From assembly GCA_003586115.2 (NCBI GenBank), contig QVOM02000073.1, forward strand, positions 33,868,134-33,932,133: a stretch of 64,000 nucleotides of DNA, written 5' to 3'. Under the pieces are notes generated by a model. It did not search any database and was not told the origin of the DNA. It was given only the letters and a program-made list of their open reading frames with translations. Positions 1 to 11,774 of the stretch are shown here, piece by piece. Positions within the stretch are counted from its first letter, which is position 1; each line of letters starts with the position of its first letter. A program made the position numbers and the translations under genes. The DNA is from Salvator merianae. Taxonomy: Eukaryota > Chordata > Lepidosauria > Squamata > Teiidae.

Positions 1-1360
1 AACACTATTTAAAATAGGATATTAAATCACTTTTGACTAGACCAAGCTGACCTAATAATTATGAACCGCATTTCAATTAACACTAGGTAGTTTTCTTGAC
101 ACATCTTCCCTTGGGCTATTGAAAAGAAAATGGAGAATTAGTAGGTAAGGGGAAGCTTGCCTTTGAAGTGAGGTTCTCCTAGAGATGCTATTAGCGGAGC
201 TATCATGCCCTGTAAGTCAGATGAATGTCAACCATTAGTTTGCCTGCAAAAGTTCAGGAGTTCATTGGAATAGCAACTACAGGTGACCATAAAAATGCAG
301 CTCAGAGATTTTCTTCTCTCCAACATTCTGCAGTGCTCTTAGCACTCTGCCATTCTCTCACTCCAGAGCATTTTCAAAATAACAGAAGCTTTAGCTGTAT
401 CTAAAATCATCCTGGGTTGAACTTGTGAGAAAAATGTCTTTGGTGGGGTCATATTTTAGCATGTTGCTTTGTTTAACAAGGCTGAAGCCCCACAATTAAT
501 GAGACTTCATTAAATATCTCCATCAGAATGCCACCTCAGTGTACAAGTTGAAGAGGCATGGACACGCCCATGCAGTTTTCTTGATATCAATACAGAAGTG
601 AAGTATTGCCGCCTTCTGGGCAGATGTCAAGGCTGAACTTGGGGCTTGAATAATACTGCATCGTGAGCCATTTAAAATTCTAAAGTTCAAGCAACCCTTG
701 GAGCATCTTCTTCAAATATCACTCACTCCATAGTTAGCAGTGTAAATTTTTAAAAGGGATTTCACCAAAGCTTTTAATACACTTGAATAAAGTAATAAGA
801 GATCATATACATTCACACAGCTGAAAAAGGCTGCCTTTAAAGAGCCCAAGGGGCTCATCAAGACAATGGTCTTCCATGGCCATTTCTTTCTGGCCCTTTA
901 ATGTTTCCAGGAAAATATTCCAAACCTAAGGAACAAAAGTTTTGACGTTTCTGAGGAAGAAAGCACTGGGTGTGACAGTATGTCTCGCACTGTGGGTCTG
1001 GACCACTTGATACTCCCAGCAGGCAGCTTTTGCTTTGCTTTTTTTTGCTGCTGTGTGAAAGCTGCCGATAATAATCAGATACCAAGCATTTTACCAATTG
1101 TCTTGCACATAAAACTAGGGGTTGTTCAAAACTGCCTAATAGCACATTCCAAATTGACAGATTTTTTTTAAAAAAGGTAATTCACCAAATTTCTTAATGT
1201 TGACCAAGCATGCTAAGATGTCTCCCATTTGAAAAACCTTCCTTTTCTGGATCTATAGAAAAAAATCATCAAAAATCTTCCTAACAGCCTCAAAACAGTT
1301 TTCAGATTTCAGTATAGCAACAATTGTTGAGCTCTTTGCAGTTAAACTATATGTGGCTTT
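1..1360. other. AT-rich unique DNA, no gene seen
   Basis: No open frame resembles a known protein and no repeat family is recognisable. Short ORFs here lack domains and codon bias. Nothing supports an RNA gene. Confidence 0.5.
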
Positions 1361-2000
1361 TAAGGGTGTGTTCAGACAGGCTCTTTTAGTTGCCTTCCGA
1401 GTGCTTCTAAGCTGGGGGGTTCACAAAGTCTTACCTGGAAGTCATCCTCATGTCTCTCCATGGCTGTCTGGATCAACTGTTCCATATTTGCCTTTTCAGT
1501 GCTCTCTGATTGCCTTAGAGCTGAGTGGGGAGCACCTCAACCAGTCAGAGCCTTACAGGGAGAGTTTCTCCCATGCCTTGCTACTAAAGTCCAGTATACT
1601 TTTTTAAAGTACAGAAGGTAGGATTGGAGTTTGAAAAGTTTCCAGGCACCAGCAAGAGCTCACTGGCACCCCTCCCTCCTTCTCCAATTCCCTGACTGGG
1701 GAATTGCCTTCCTTACATTAGAGAAGCATACTGGATTTCTCATAATGTGGAATGAGGGAGAGAGAGAGAGACTTGATGTTTCTTTTGCAAACAAACAAAC
1801 AAACTGGCAGTTAAGGTCTTGGACTTCAGCAGAGAGGCAGGAGTGGCCAGCCAGTGAGCAGCACCCTTTTTGGGCTGTGACATTACATTGCTGAATTGCC
1901 TTGTCGGGTAACTGTGTGTGAAGGGCGTTTTTCCTGTGTGCCCAGGACTTATTCGCTACTTTTATGCAGGTGATTTTAAAAATTGCTAGTCTGAACACAC
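1361..2000. mobile_element. Non-autonomous DNA transposon with inverted ends
   Basis: The left end reads TAAGGGTGTGTTCAGAC and the right end, reverse complemented, reads TAAGGTGTGTTCAGAC. The interior (about 0.6 kb) has no transposase coding. A clear target-site duplication was not found, so the superfamily is open; tips of this kind occur in hAT-type elements. Contains a short GA run near 1,757-1,770. Confidence 0.55.
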
Positions 2001-2270
2001 CTTAAGAGTCTTCTGCTTTAAGCTGCTGTATGCACAAGCATAGAGACACCTTCCTATTTACATAACTGGAATGCATGTATTTGCATTCCATGACTATGGT
2101 TTTGGGGGAAAGTAGATTTGATTAGATATCTATTTTTCTCCTTCACACCTTTATAATAAAGCATATATAAAGGTAAGAAAGGATGACAAACTTATGAAAG
2201 TCTTCTGATACCATGAAGAATTGATCCAGGTTTCTATAACCCAATATGCAGATTTGGTACCTGAAGGTTG
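2001..2270. other. Unique DNA, no gene seen
   Basis: No coding or repeat similarity recognised. Confidence 0.4.
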
Positions 2271-2274
2271 ACTG

Positions 2275-2390
2275 TAGTCCATTATGTACTTAGTCTTATT
2301 CCAGATTATATCCCAGAATAGGGGCCTACTGTCCACAACAGGGTCTGCTGAAGATATAATCTGAAATAAGGCCCAGTGCAGAAAAGGTCT
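2275..2390. mobile_element. Short hairpin MITE (AATAAGGCC family), decayed
   Basis: The right part reads AATAAGGCCCAGTGCAGAAA, the same end found at 59,929-60,058, 43,818-43,917 and 36,324-36,467. The left half (TTATTCCAGATTATATCCC) pairs with the right half. The left tip is degraded. About 115 bp, non-coding. Confidence 0.5.
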
Positions 2391-2426
2391 GTGTCTCTTT
2401 AAAGTACTTGCTATCAAAATATTTAT

Positions 2427-2510
2427 ACACTTTTGCTAATTATCAAAGCCTGTATACATGTGAGTGTGCACATGCACACATACACACATATAGACACTGC
2501 TAATTAGCAA

Positions 2511-2542
<32 letters not shown>
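2427..2542. repeat. CA/TG microsatellite with a flanking 16-bp inverted repeat
   Basis: A (TG)n run occupies about 2,512-2,542 and a CA-rich stretch 2,460-2,495. ACACTTTTGCTAATTA near 2,427 and its complement TAATTAGCAAAAGTGT near 2,499 face each other, so the stretch could fold into a stem. Confidence 0.7.
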
Positions 2543-2543
<1 letters not shown>

Positions 2544-3572
2544 CACATATACATATATAAAAATCTGAGGTAACCAGATTTACAGGTACTTTTTATTTTT
2601 ACTCCCCTGAGGCCACGGGGGAAGCATATGGGTAAAACCATCAACATGGAGTTTTTTCTTTATAATATTCAACAGGGTTCAATATGGCATTAAAAAGCAA
2701 TGAAGACAAAACCTTTTTGAACAGAAATTGTTTTTTGTAGGTGATATGCCATTAAAAGGAAAACTAACATCTGCTTACAGGTACATCCCATGACCTCTAG
2801 GCAGCAGCCACATCTGCAAGGATTTTTGGGAAACACTGGAGCACTCCAGAATGTATACTAGAAATAGATTGGTGAACTGACTTAGGATCTGTGTGACGCA
2901 GTTATGGTGCTGTGAATGTGCCATAAGGGGGCAGGAGCGGCACACCCTTGGTCTGCTATGGCACAAGTGCAACGTCTGGATGAACCTGTGCTCATTCCAC
3001 TGCCTTGATGCCATAAGAGCTCCTTAGGGTACTTGAAAGGCAGAGTGGGAGGAAGTCTCCTGCTTGCTGTCAGTGGACCTTCTGCTACTGCACTACTATT
3101 ATTTGGTTGCCTGTGCAAAATCATTGAACACATTGGGATATTTCCCATTTTCAGTGCCCCCCCTTCCCCCCATGCTGCACTTGCAGAAAGCCCATCTCTG
3201 GCCTCCCGCCTCACCTCCAAGTCCCACTGAGACAGGAGAGTCCAAAGAAACTAACGTGCTTCTTGTGGTGCCTGAGCGCTCAATTGGGAAAGGCAGGCAA
3301 GGGAGGACGGAGGCGATGAGACAGCGGGGGCCACAGGCCATGGGGATGAACAGGCTGCCCTCTGATATTGTAAAGGCTACAAAGAGGATTCAAAAATGTG
3401 TAATTTCATTCAGACTTGCCTCCCTCCTTCACCTCCAGGGGCATCCTGAAGGACCCATTCTAAGCCCCCTCCTTCCCCAGGTCCTTTCTTTCAGGCCTGG
3501 CCAGACAGCTGGCCGAAGGGAAAGGCAACAAACTGTTGCTGCTTCCCACAGCCTTGGTGCTTGCAGACAGTT
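2543..3572. other. No gene seen
   Basis: Several open frames exist, the longest near 3,064-3,576, but their products are low-complexity Pro/Ser/Leu mixtures without domain motifs. They are best treated as chance frames. Confidence 0.45.
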
Positions 3573-4560
3573 TTAGTAACAACAACAACAACAATGTTTA
3601 TTTATAATGCTCCTTTCAGCAACGGGCGGAATCAAAACATACACAATTGAAAGACAAACACACACACACACACGCATATATATATATATGATTGAACAGT
3701 ACATGTAAAATCAACACCCCATTCCTCACTAGATGCTTCACATCTCCACAACTACATATCTAAATGGTTCACTCTGGTGAATCAAAAAGGAAAGTCTTCA
3801 ACCCCTTCCAAAAGCGAAGGAGATCCTCTCCAGCTGAAGGTCCAGAAGAAGACTGTTCCACAAATGTGGGGCCAGGTCTTGAAAGAATTACAGCCTTGAG
3901 GTGGCTGTATGCATTGCTGGAACAGCCAGTAATCCCTCGGATGTTCATGGAAGGTACATACCATGTCAGCCAAGCTGCCAAATAGCTAGGGACATTAGAG
4001 TGCAGGGCTTTAAATGCCAAAACCAACAGTTTAAAAAAGTGTTTTGGCTCTAATTGGCAGCCGGTGGAGGCTTCTATGTGGAGCTAAAACATGGGAGTAC
4101 TTCGGAAGATTTAAAACACCCTGAACAGCTCTATTCTGAACTAAAATTAGAGGAAGAAGAGAACAACGAAGCAAACCTGTCAGCAAACTATTACAGTAAT
4201 CCAAATGTGGCATCACTAGAGCTTGGACAAGCTGGTGTGTGGTCTCAACTGTTAGAAACCTGGAGATCCTACGGATATTCAAAAGATGGAAATTGCATGC
4301 CTTTGCAGTCACCGCAATATAAGGGCGCAATGACAAATTTTCATCTAGCAGGACTCCAAGGTTCCGAGCAACTGAGACCAGGACCACTGAATAATCCTGT
4401 TTGCATTTTTGTTTGCGTTCTGATGACCCTCTTGAGGATGGAGCTTTGCATGTGCTACCTTGTTTCCTTATGCCTGGGAAGAGCCAGACCTCGCTGGCTG
4501 CTTTGGAGGAAAAGCTCCCCAATTGTTGTAGGCTTTAATTAAGCCTTAAACCTGATTGCA
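3573..4560 (-). pseudogene. L2/CR1-type LINE reverse-transcriptase remnant (3' end)
   Basis: Reading the minus strand gives the C-terminal part of a Jockey-superfamily (L2/CR1-type) ORF2. Recognisable blocks are NLGVLLDENLSLRP, MPHLDYCNSLLTGLL, QNRAVQGVL, a degenerate form of the LHWLP block (SLHRLPIRA), and then a tail (FKALHSNVPSYLAAWL) continuing to about 3,775. The frame is interrupted. The 3' end on the minus strand lies at an (AAC)n microsatellite near 3,575-3,595, which fits an L2/CR1 microsatellite tail. The 5' end is truncated. Inactive fossil; L2 and CR1 cannot be separated by eye. Confidence 0.8.
3655..3692. repeat. (CA)n followed by (TA)n microsatellite
   Basis: An alternating CA run passes into TATATATATA, lying inside the 3' untranslated part of the antisense LINE. 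Confidence 0.8.
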
Positions 4561-6194
4561 TTACATGTTGTCTGGTTCAGCCCCTGCTTCCCTGTCCCTC
4601 AAAAACTCTTCCTTCCATTAAGCAAGCACTGTTTTCAAAAAAGGAAACAAGGGAGAACTAAGCGCTAAATTCTCAGACCACAAAATGGCCTGGAATTTAT
4701 TTAACCATCATGTGTGATCACAGCGTAAGAGAACAGAGTCAAACTATTACTACTAACACAATGAGAAAATTGTATTACTAACATTGAAATGGAATATTTT
4801 GTAACAATATCACAGGTTCTTTGTTTACATTATAACAATATAGTATTATTCCTAGCAATGTAGCCTCTTCATCAATCTTTCAAAATTTGTATTTACGTCT
4901 GTTAAGCATACTTTAAGATGTATCTGTCTAAAACAGAGAGTTAGAAAATTAGAAGGATTTTAGTGTCATATAGGCCTTTCCTAAATAACACAAAGAAGCA
5001 TTCACATTCTCATGCATCTGCAAAGGCTGTGTTTTGGCATCCACAGCATCATCTTACTAAAGCAACACAACTGAAATAAATCCTTCTTTATAGCTAACTG
5101 ATGACAATGGCATAAGTATGCATTCTGAAGGCTTGTTTTGGATATGAACTGTTAATACCTGATGAATTGAAACCCGAAGATTTGCAGTTTAATGTTATCT
5201 TTTGTATATAATTATCTGCAGCCAGGCAAAATCTGCTGTAATTTGGACTAGCATGCAGACAGCAGACCCCTGTTCTGGGATATATTTCAGAATAACGCCG
5301 ACTGTGGAAAGGACCTGTGATGGTGTACTTGAACTGATTTACCCTTTTCACACTTTTCAGTAGTGAGCATTTGCACACTCACTAGTGAAGTGCGTCCGCA
5401 CTGCACAGAGGTTTTCATGACTGGGAGCAGGCTAATTATTTTGGCTTTCTGACCCCTGAAAGATCAATCACCAAAGGCTCCACTGCATTGTTAAGGACAC
5501 AACTCTCCTGCTTCATCAATAACATAAAATAAAGTCATCCAGAATTTTGCTATTTCCTCTGTCGAAGGGAGCAACAGATTTTCAAGCAGGGAGTTTGATA
5601 AATCATCATTACAAGCTTCCTTGAAGCACAGTCAAATGAGAGACTGAAAGATGGTTCTTCAGTGTGTGCTTCTCAGGATGCAATTGTGTGCTTTAGGGTT
5701 TATAGCTATAGCTCACAAATTACATAGTTTTGGCTCCTTCTCCTTCCTATTGTTGAGTTAGTCCTTAATGTCTCTACAAACAACTGTAATTAACTTAAAA
5801 ACATTCAGAAGGGCAAGCTTCCAAAAGCGTTTCCAGAATAAGAATATTTCTCACATGAGTAATGCTTTTATTTTGTGACTAGCACTCTCATTATTATTAC
5901 CCATCAATAGACACAACAGTCATTCTAATAATTTTATATCTCAGATGCATAACATTCAACCACAGGCTTTTGACATTTGGAGCTTTGATTTCCCAAAGGA
6001 TGCATGAAGGAGAAAGAAGAGAAAAATGTATTAGGAAAAGGCAGATTTTTTTTTTTAAAAAAATGAAAACAGTTTCTGTGGGGTAAAAGTAGAGCTAGCA
6101 GAAATGAATACTGAATAGCACAATACAGACCTATGAGAAACACAGCTATAGATTCCAGAACAGGAGTGTAATGTGAATCCACACTAAGTGAGTC
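4561..6194. other. Mostly unique AT-rich DNA, no gene seen
   Basis: No coding similarity. A degraded member of the hairpin MITE family may lie near 5,220-5,320 (ACTAGCATGC and GGAAAGGACC motifs). The stretch 5,500-5,700 has no repeat hallmarks and could hold conserved noncoding sequence, but this cannot be judged without alignment. Confidence 0.4.
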
Positions 6195-6197
6195 ATT

Positions 6198-6611
6198 GGG
6201 CCTTTCTGCACTTACTTCCTTTATTCTGGGTAACCCAACTGAATCAAGGCAATCCATTCCAATTGTCTTGCTCTGGGCCACAACAATGCTCTCTGCATGT
6301 CAATGGTTGACCCAGCTTAGCTTCCACAGTTCACAGGAGCTTTGGAGCAAGCTTTCAGAGCTCCAGTGGCCAGGAACTAAAGTTTCTGGCTTCAGTGCCC
6401 TTGGGGAGATCCATTTCAGCAGTGCAATTTGGTACAGTGCTGAAATGGATCCCCCGTGTTAATTCAGAACCACTGGCAATCTAGATCTAGTCCCACCAGA
6501 TCCAGAATATTCTCTGTCTGGTGCAGGAGCTCCTCTAATCCACACTAATGTGCAGAAGGGAGGCCCATAGCCCATTTCTCAATATGGATTTAAGTAAGTA
6601 CAGAAAGGCCC
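6198..6611. mobile_element. Non-autonomous DNA transposon, GGGCC ends, 3-bp TSD (ATT)
   Basis: Left tip GGGCCTTTCTGCACTTACTT; right tip, reverse complemented, GGGCCTTTCTGTACTTACTT. Flanked by ATT on both sides (6,195-6,197 and 6,612-6,614). 414 bp with no coding capacity. The 3-bp duplication and GGGCC tips suggest a PIF/Harbinger-type MITE; assignment is inferred. Confidence 0.75.
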
Positions 6612-6705
6612 ATTGACTATAATAGTAAAATGGAGCTTAGATCAACCAAGGCAAAAAGCTTTGTTGACTTACATCAGCTATTGACTTGCTTTGGGCTGAC
6701 TGATA

Positions 6706-8006
6706 GGCTGCATCCAGATGTCACTTAGGCTGTGGTCCGACATCGTAAATTTAATCCATATAGGAAGAGTACAAGGACTGAATTCATCTTCTGATCGTTC
6801 CCACAGTTACAGTTTAACACGGACTCAATTCGTACTTGCTCATTCTCACACTGATGTTTCCCGTGCTTGGCACGGAGAAACAGTACCTTTTCTGCCTCCA
6901 CCCCTCGTCAAATTCTCCTCCCTGTGCAGTCCGTGATTGGCTGCAGTCCCAACGTTCTAATCTTGACGTCACAGGGATGGGAAAGTCAAGCTCCGCTCTC
7001 CATATGTCCCCACTGCTGCCTCAGAACATGGATTCACTTGGCAGCGTTACTAGTCATTCGCCATTTGCTCCTTCTCCCCCCCTACAGCCTCTATCTACAC
7101 AAGCAGAACTTTAAAACCACGTGCACTGCACAATTAAACTTCTTAAAGGGCAGATGGTGATTTCTGCTCCCTTGCAAGTGCACCTTTGCGCAATTGCGCA
7201 ATTTAAAAGTAGTGCAAAAGCAGGGAGAAGTCCGTGAAGAAGGGGAAATGTGGGAAGAGAATGTAGGGGGGCTCTGTTATCATGATAGTGCAGTTCATAG
7301 CCAGCAAATGGACTCTGCCTCATCTCCACTGTGTAGCTGTGCAGTGCTGACGGCAAAACTGAGCTTGAGTGGGTTCTTTGTTGGGGCAAGAGGACTGCAA
7401 CCCCAAACAGGCACAGTTGGTTTAATCAGCAGACGGAAGTGGAGGAAGCCTTTAATTTCTTCCTGGCAGTGTCGAATGGGGGATAAAGAAAGAGAAAGGA
7501 CCGCAGCTTAGCGAAGTAAAAAGGAGGACAGTTTTCTTTTCTCCTGGAAGCAATGGAATGGGGGATAATGGAGGCAGAAGAAACTACTGCGCTTCCTGCC
7601 CAGCCACAAAGTCTGTCATTGGACGGCACGAAATGGAAAGCCCTCCCTTTGCACGCCCCCCAAAAAGTACAGTCCCTCCCAAATAGTCTCCTTCCTCATT
7701 CCCACATCGCAAAGTAAAGGGTGCTAGCGATCTGGAACGGCTTGAGAACTTATTAAATCCAAATACAAAGTAGTCTGGATTTCGCCAATTTAGTCCAGAA
7801 AAATTACAGAACGGCGAGATCGTGTCGGGTCAGCGGGAACTGAAGACGGCCTGCAAACTGATTAAATGCCATGTCGGAACATGGCCTTACTTATTCTGCT
7901 GCATTTGGAAAATACGAGAATAAAGCATGGATATTCCAGAATATTCATGCTTTATTCCAGAATATCTAAATATAGCGGAATAAGTAAGCGACGTTTGGAA
8001 GCAGCC
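6706..8006. mobile_element. 1.3-kb non-autonomous DNA element (GGCTGCATCCAGA family)
   Basis: The left end reads GGCTGCATCCAGATGTCACT. The right end, reverse complemented, reads GGCTGCTTCCAAACGTCGCT. Subterminal TAAGTAAGCGA at the right end also occurs in the 138-bp relative at 40,300-40,437, which looks like this element with its middle removed. A fragment of the same family is at 38,985-39,241 in opposite orientation. No transposase motif is visible and no clear target duplication was found. Confidence 0.7.
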
Positions 8007-8294
8007 TGAGCCACCTGACAATTAAATTTATGTGAAAGGAGAATCCTGCTCTTAATGCCACTCAGTGAAGGATAGAACCTATATTAAAAGAGATACCACA
8101 AAACCACGCTAGAGAGGATCTCCCATGGAGTACCATGCCTAAAAATGCATACACTTTGCCAGAAAAATCTGCAGCTTTAGAAGGGGAGGATTGCCTTTTC
8201 AGCCCAAGAGCACTATCTTTGCCCTGTTAGGGCCAACAGCTGCCAGTGACCTCTGTTCCCAAGGCAATGCTTTTAGTTCATTTACATTATCTGT

Positions 8295-8610
8295 GGGCCT
8301 GTTCACACTTTAGTGCTAGTGAGTGTGGAAATGCCCATTAGCATAGTGCATCTGCATTTTGCTCTTGTTCACTACTAGGTATTGACAACAATGTTGTTGT
8401 TTTCCACAGCTGTACTGGAAGCAGCTGGCTGCTCCCAGTACGCAGCCCTTGCACCTACTTCTGGTGTGAATGCTGTAGTAGCACAGCACACCCCCAGTTG
8501 CCATGGCAGCAGACAGACATTTCCAGGGCAGATGGCCACTACATTGCAGGGACTGTTCTACTTTAGAATGGGATAATTATCCAGTTCTAAGTTGGAAAAT
8601 GCAAAAAGGC
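8295..8610. mobile_element. Non-autonomous hairpin element, 3-bp TSD (TGT)
   Basis: Left tip GGGCCTGTTCACACTTTAG; the right end (GCAAAAAGGC) is a diverged complement. TGT flanks both sides (8,292-8,294 and 8,611-8,613). The motif TTAGAATGGGATAATTAT near the right end is shared with the palindrome at 32,090-32,231. About 316 bp, non-coding. Confidence 0.65.
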
Positions 8611-9289
8611 TGTGTATTACATTTCTGTTGTTATTCAACATAATATATTGTTGTTCTTAATTGTGTCTCTTTCTAATTTTACCCTCTATTCTTATTACAA
8701 CCAAACTCATGGGAGTGTTTTAATGAGGTAAGGGGGCCTCTTCCACAGGAGACATTTTGTCATAGGCTGGAGACCATACTTTTGAAAAAAATTCATTCTT
8801 TCGCTCCCTGACATAATTTTTTCTTGCACATTTAGATTTTCAATAAGCATGATTTCATAGTGTTTTGTATCAAGGTATGATTGTAGTATTCTCTAAATAT
8901 TTCCACTTTTGAGAGATTTCTAATTGAACAGTAGAAATTAAATACTGCAGTTATAATTTTTTTTCCATACTTATTTTTGAAAACTTGCATATATGTAATA
9001 AAAATACTTTTATTAAGGGATTAAGATGATGGTTTTACTTAAGATATTATTTCTCTTCCAAACTATTCCATTTTCACTGAATACTAAAATGTTACATTCC
9101 TGGGATAAATACTTTCTAAAATATATCTTCTCAGAAAAAAAAATAGAATATCAAAAAAATTAATATATAGACAATCAAATAAGGGAGGGTAGGGACTTCC
9201 TCATCTAGAAAGATACTATGATACATTTAAACTTAATTAATTAATGCTCTTTCAACATCCAGAAAGAAAATGGTAGGTTGATTATGAAT
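8611..9289. other. AT-rich DNA, no gene seen
   Basis: Very AT-rich with A and T runs. It may include diverged 5' sequence of the adjoining L1 remnant, but no motif can be read. Confidence 0.4.
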
Positions 9290-10510
9290 TAAAAGAATTG
9301 CAAGGTAAAAACATAAATTCTTCATACACTGAAACAAAAATTATTACACAAAAAATTACAAACCCATACATGCAAGCTGCACTAGCCATCTGGTCAAAAG
9401 GGAGGAAGAATTTTTTACCATATCCTTCAGCAGAGATGCCCTTAAAATATATAAGAAAATTTGACATATTTACAGAAAGAGAATGGAAAATTTTAGTAAC
9501 TACTAATCTTATTATAATAATCAGAATAATCCAATTTCAGATGAACAATTGAAAAATTTATTTAAGCCATATCAAATATATTAATTGCTAGTATACAAAT
9601 TAAAACACCTACATAATTCTACATTATTAAAAGAAACAATGCAAAGAGAAAATACTATATTTGAAAAATCTCTATATGGATTACTCACCTTAAGAAAAAA
9701 ATCAGGCTTCTATAATCTACAAATTACTAACAGACTTGTCATACACTATATCACTTAAAAGTCTATGGGAAATGGACAAGACAGCCAATATAAGAATGCA
9801 ACTGGAATAAAATTAGGACTAACAAATATCCATGTAGCACTTTGTCATTGACGCGAGAAACTTTCTTAAAATTATATCACAGATGGTATTGTGCTCCACT
9901 ACTTTTCTCAAAAATGTCAAACCATTAGTCCCCTAAATGCTGGCATGCATGTCAAACAACTGGAACTTATCTACATATGTGGTGGACCTGTCAAATAATT
10001 CAAAAATTTTGGAAATTAATTATGCTTGAAACAAAGAAGATTTTACACTCAGTATATATATTTTTACAGTCAAGCTTTGTTTACTCCATATGACAATGAA
10101 AACCAAGCCATAAGAAACAAATTTGATGAATCATATATTACTATCTGCAATGCAAGTTATTGCACAGGGTTGGAAAAATCAAAACACTTTAACATTGAAT
10201 TTATGCATTATTTGATGTATTTTCATACCAAAATCAAAGTATTACTGGAACAAAATTAAAATATTCCTTTCATGATAGATTTATGATGAGTTAATTGACT
10301 ATTTACATATAACAGATACTTGTCTTTTACCTTCCCCGCACATATTCTCATTACTCTTGCAATAATTCAATGAGAGGAAATCATACATATGTGTGGAGAT
10401 ATATAAAATGAGTGTGTGTATGTTAAATAACAGTTAAAAAATAGACTGGATTTGTGATGTAGTTTTAATTTTATAAAAAGAAAAAGAAAAGAAAAAAGGG
10501 GAAAAAATAA
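9290..10510 (+). pseudogene. L1 LINE ORF2 C-terminal remnant
   Basis: Frame-shifted plus-strand translations give the L1 ORF2 C-terminal zinc-knuckle region. Around 9,935-10,025 the third frame reads CWHACQTTGTYLHMWWTC followed by IQKFW, the hallmark Cys/His block of vertebrate L1. Upstream, IWSKGRKNFLPYPS fits the preceding region. Multiple stops and frameshifts show it is dead. An A-rich run near 10,470-10,510 probably marks the 3' end. 5'-truncated, as most L1 copies are. Confidence 0.75.
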
Positions 10511-10793
10511 ATGTGTGTACCTGGAAATTCTTTTCCAATTGGTCTTTTCCAGTGGGATGGTATTCATCCTCCATTTTGGGATGTTGGTGAGAGTGCTGTG
10601 CCAACCATCTACCTTTCCTGGCAGAAACATCTGGGGAGGAAGTTCAAAAATATTGCTTCATTTTTGTTTTTTTTAAATTGTACTTCAGCACACTTTTGAC
10701 ACCATTCACAATCTCTCCATGTCTTCTAAGGAAGTAGGCAAAGCCAGCCTTCATTTAATATCTCTATCTCTATCTTTCTCTCTCTCTCTCTCA

Positions 10794-10842
<49 letters not shown>

Positions 10843-11774
10843 ATTCAGACACATAACTACTTGCATCCTATTAGACAGCCAGACAGCTGGAGGAAGCATT
10901 TGGTCTTAGAAAAGAAGGAGTGGGGCTTGAGGCACTGTTGGCATGGTGACTAGGTGAGCCATGTTGAGTAAGGAAGTTTTCCCTGTTCAATTTTTTGGGG
11001 TGGTGGTGGTGAGGTTGCCTATGCATTCAGGTATATGTTTTTACTGCAGGCTCGGTACTGTTTGCCCTTAGAAAATAGGGAGGCAAGGGGTGAGCCAGCA
11101 CTGCCACCCACATTAACATTTCCTGGTCCTTTGTCCTTGATCTGACATTCCTCACTGCTGTTTTCATCCTTTTCCTTCGCTTGCACAGCAGCTTTGAATA
11201 AAATAAAATAAAATAAAATTCAAGCATACAAAAGTCCATTTATATAGGTATATAATGGGCCATGTATCCAGGGATCTGAGTTTTTCTAAGTAAAGAAAGC
11301 CAGAAAATGGAATAATTTGCTGTAGGCAAAGTAACTATGCTGTTTCTAAGCTTTCTGTAGATGATTATTATGACTCCACATTCTTCTGCTCTCGTTTTCG
11401 TGACATATTTAAAGCCTGTAAGCCTGTAACTAGTTTGTATAGGGCCCTGAATCTTCATATTTATGAAGAGACAAAATGATGATGACGATGATGATGATGA
11501 TGAAGTGAGTGTTTTGTTTTCATTGTCATTTGCTTAGGTTTCATTTTGATAATATTATCTTCATTTTTTCTGTTTTCATTGGTTCAGATTTTATTTTGTG
11601 TAGTAATAAATCTGGGTTCTTCAACCATTTCACACAGTTCTTCCTGCACCCCATTCCTCTCAGGATGGTCAGCAGCTGTTAAATACTGCTGGTGCTTTCT
11701 TTCTTTCTTTTTTCAAACAAGCAAGTTTGGAAAGGATTGGTGGGAATTGAGAAAGTGATCTTGAGGTCCTGACA
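10511..11774. other. Simple-repeat-rich DNA, no gene seen
   Basis: Holds a (CT)n tract, an AAAAT run (about 11,199-11,219) and a GAT/GATGAC run (about 11,475-11,503). No coding similarity. Confidence 0.5.
10760..10843. repeat. (CT)n microsatellite
   Basis: About 84 bp of near-pure polypyrimidine on the plus strand, interrupted by ATAT and TTT. Confidence 0.95.

Noticed and set aside
3064..3576. 170-codon open frame on plus
   Set aside because: No domain, low-complexity product, no codon or splice support; likely chance.
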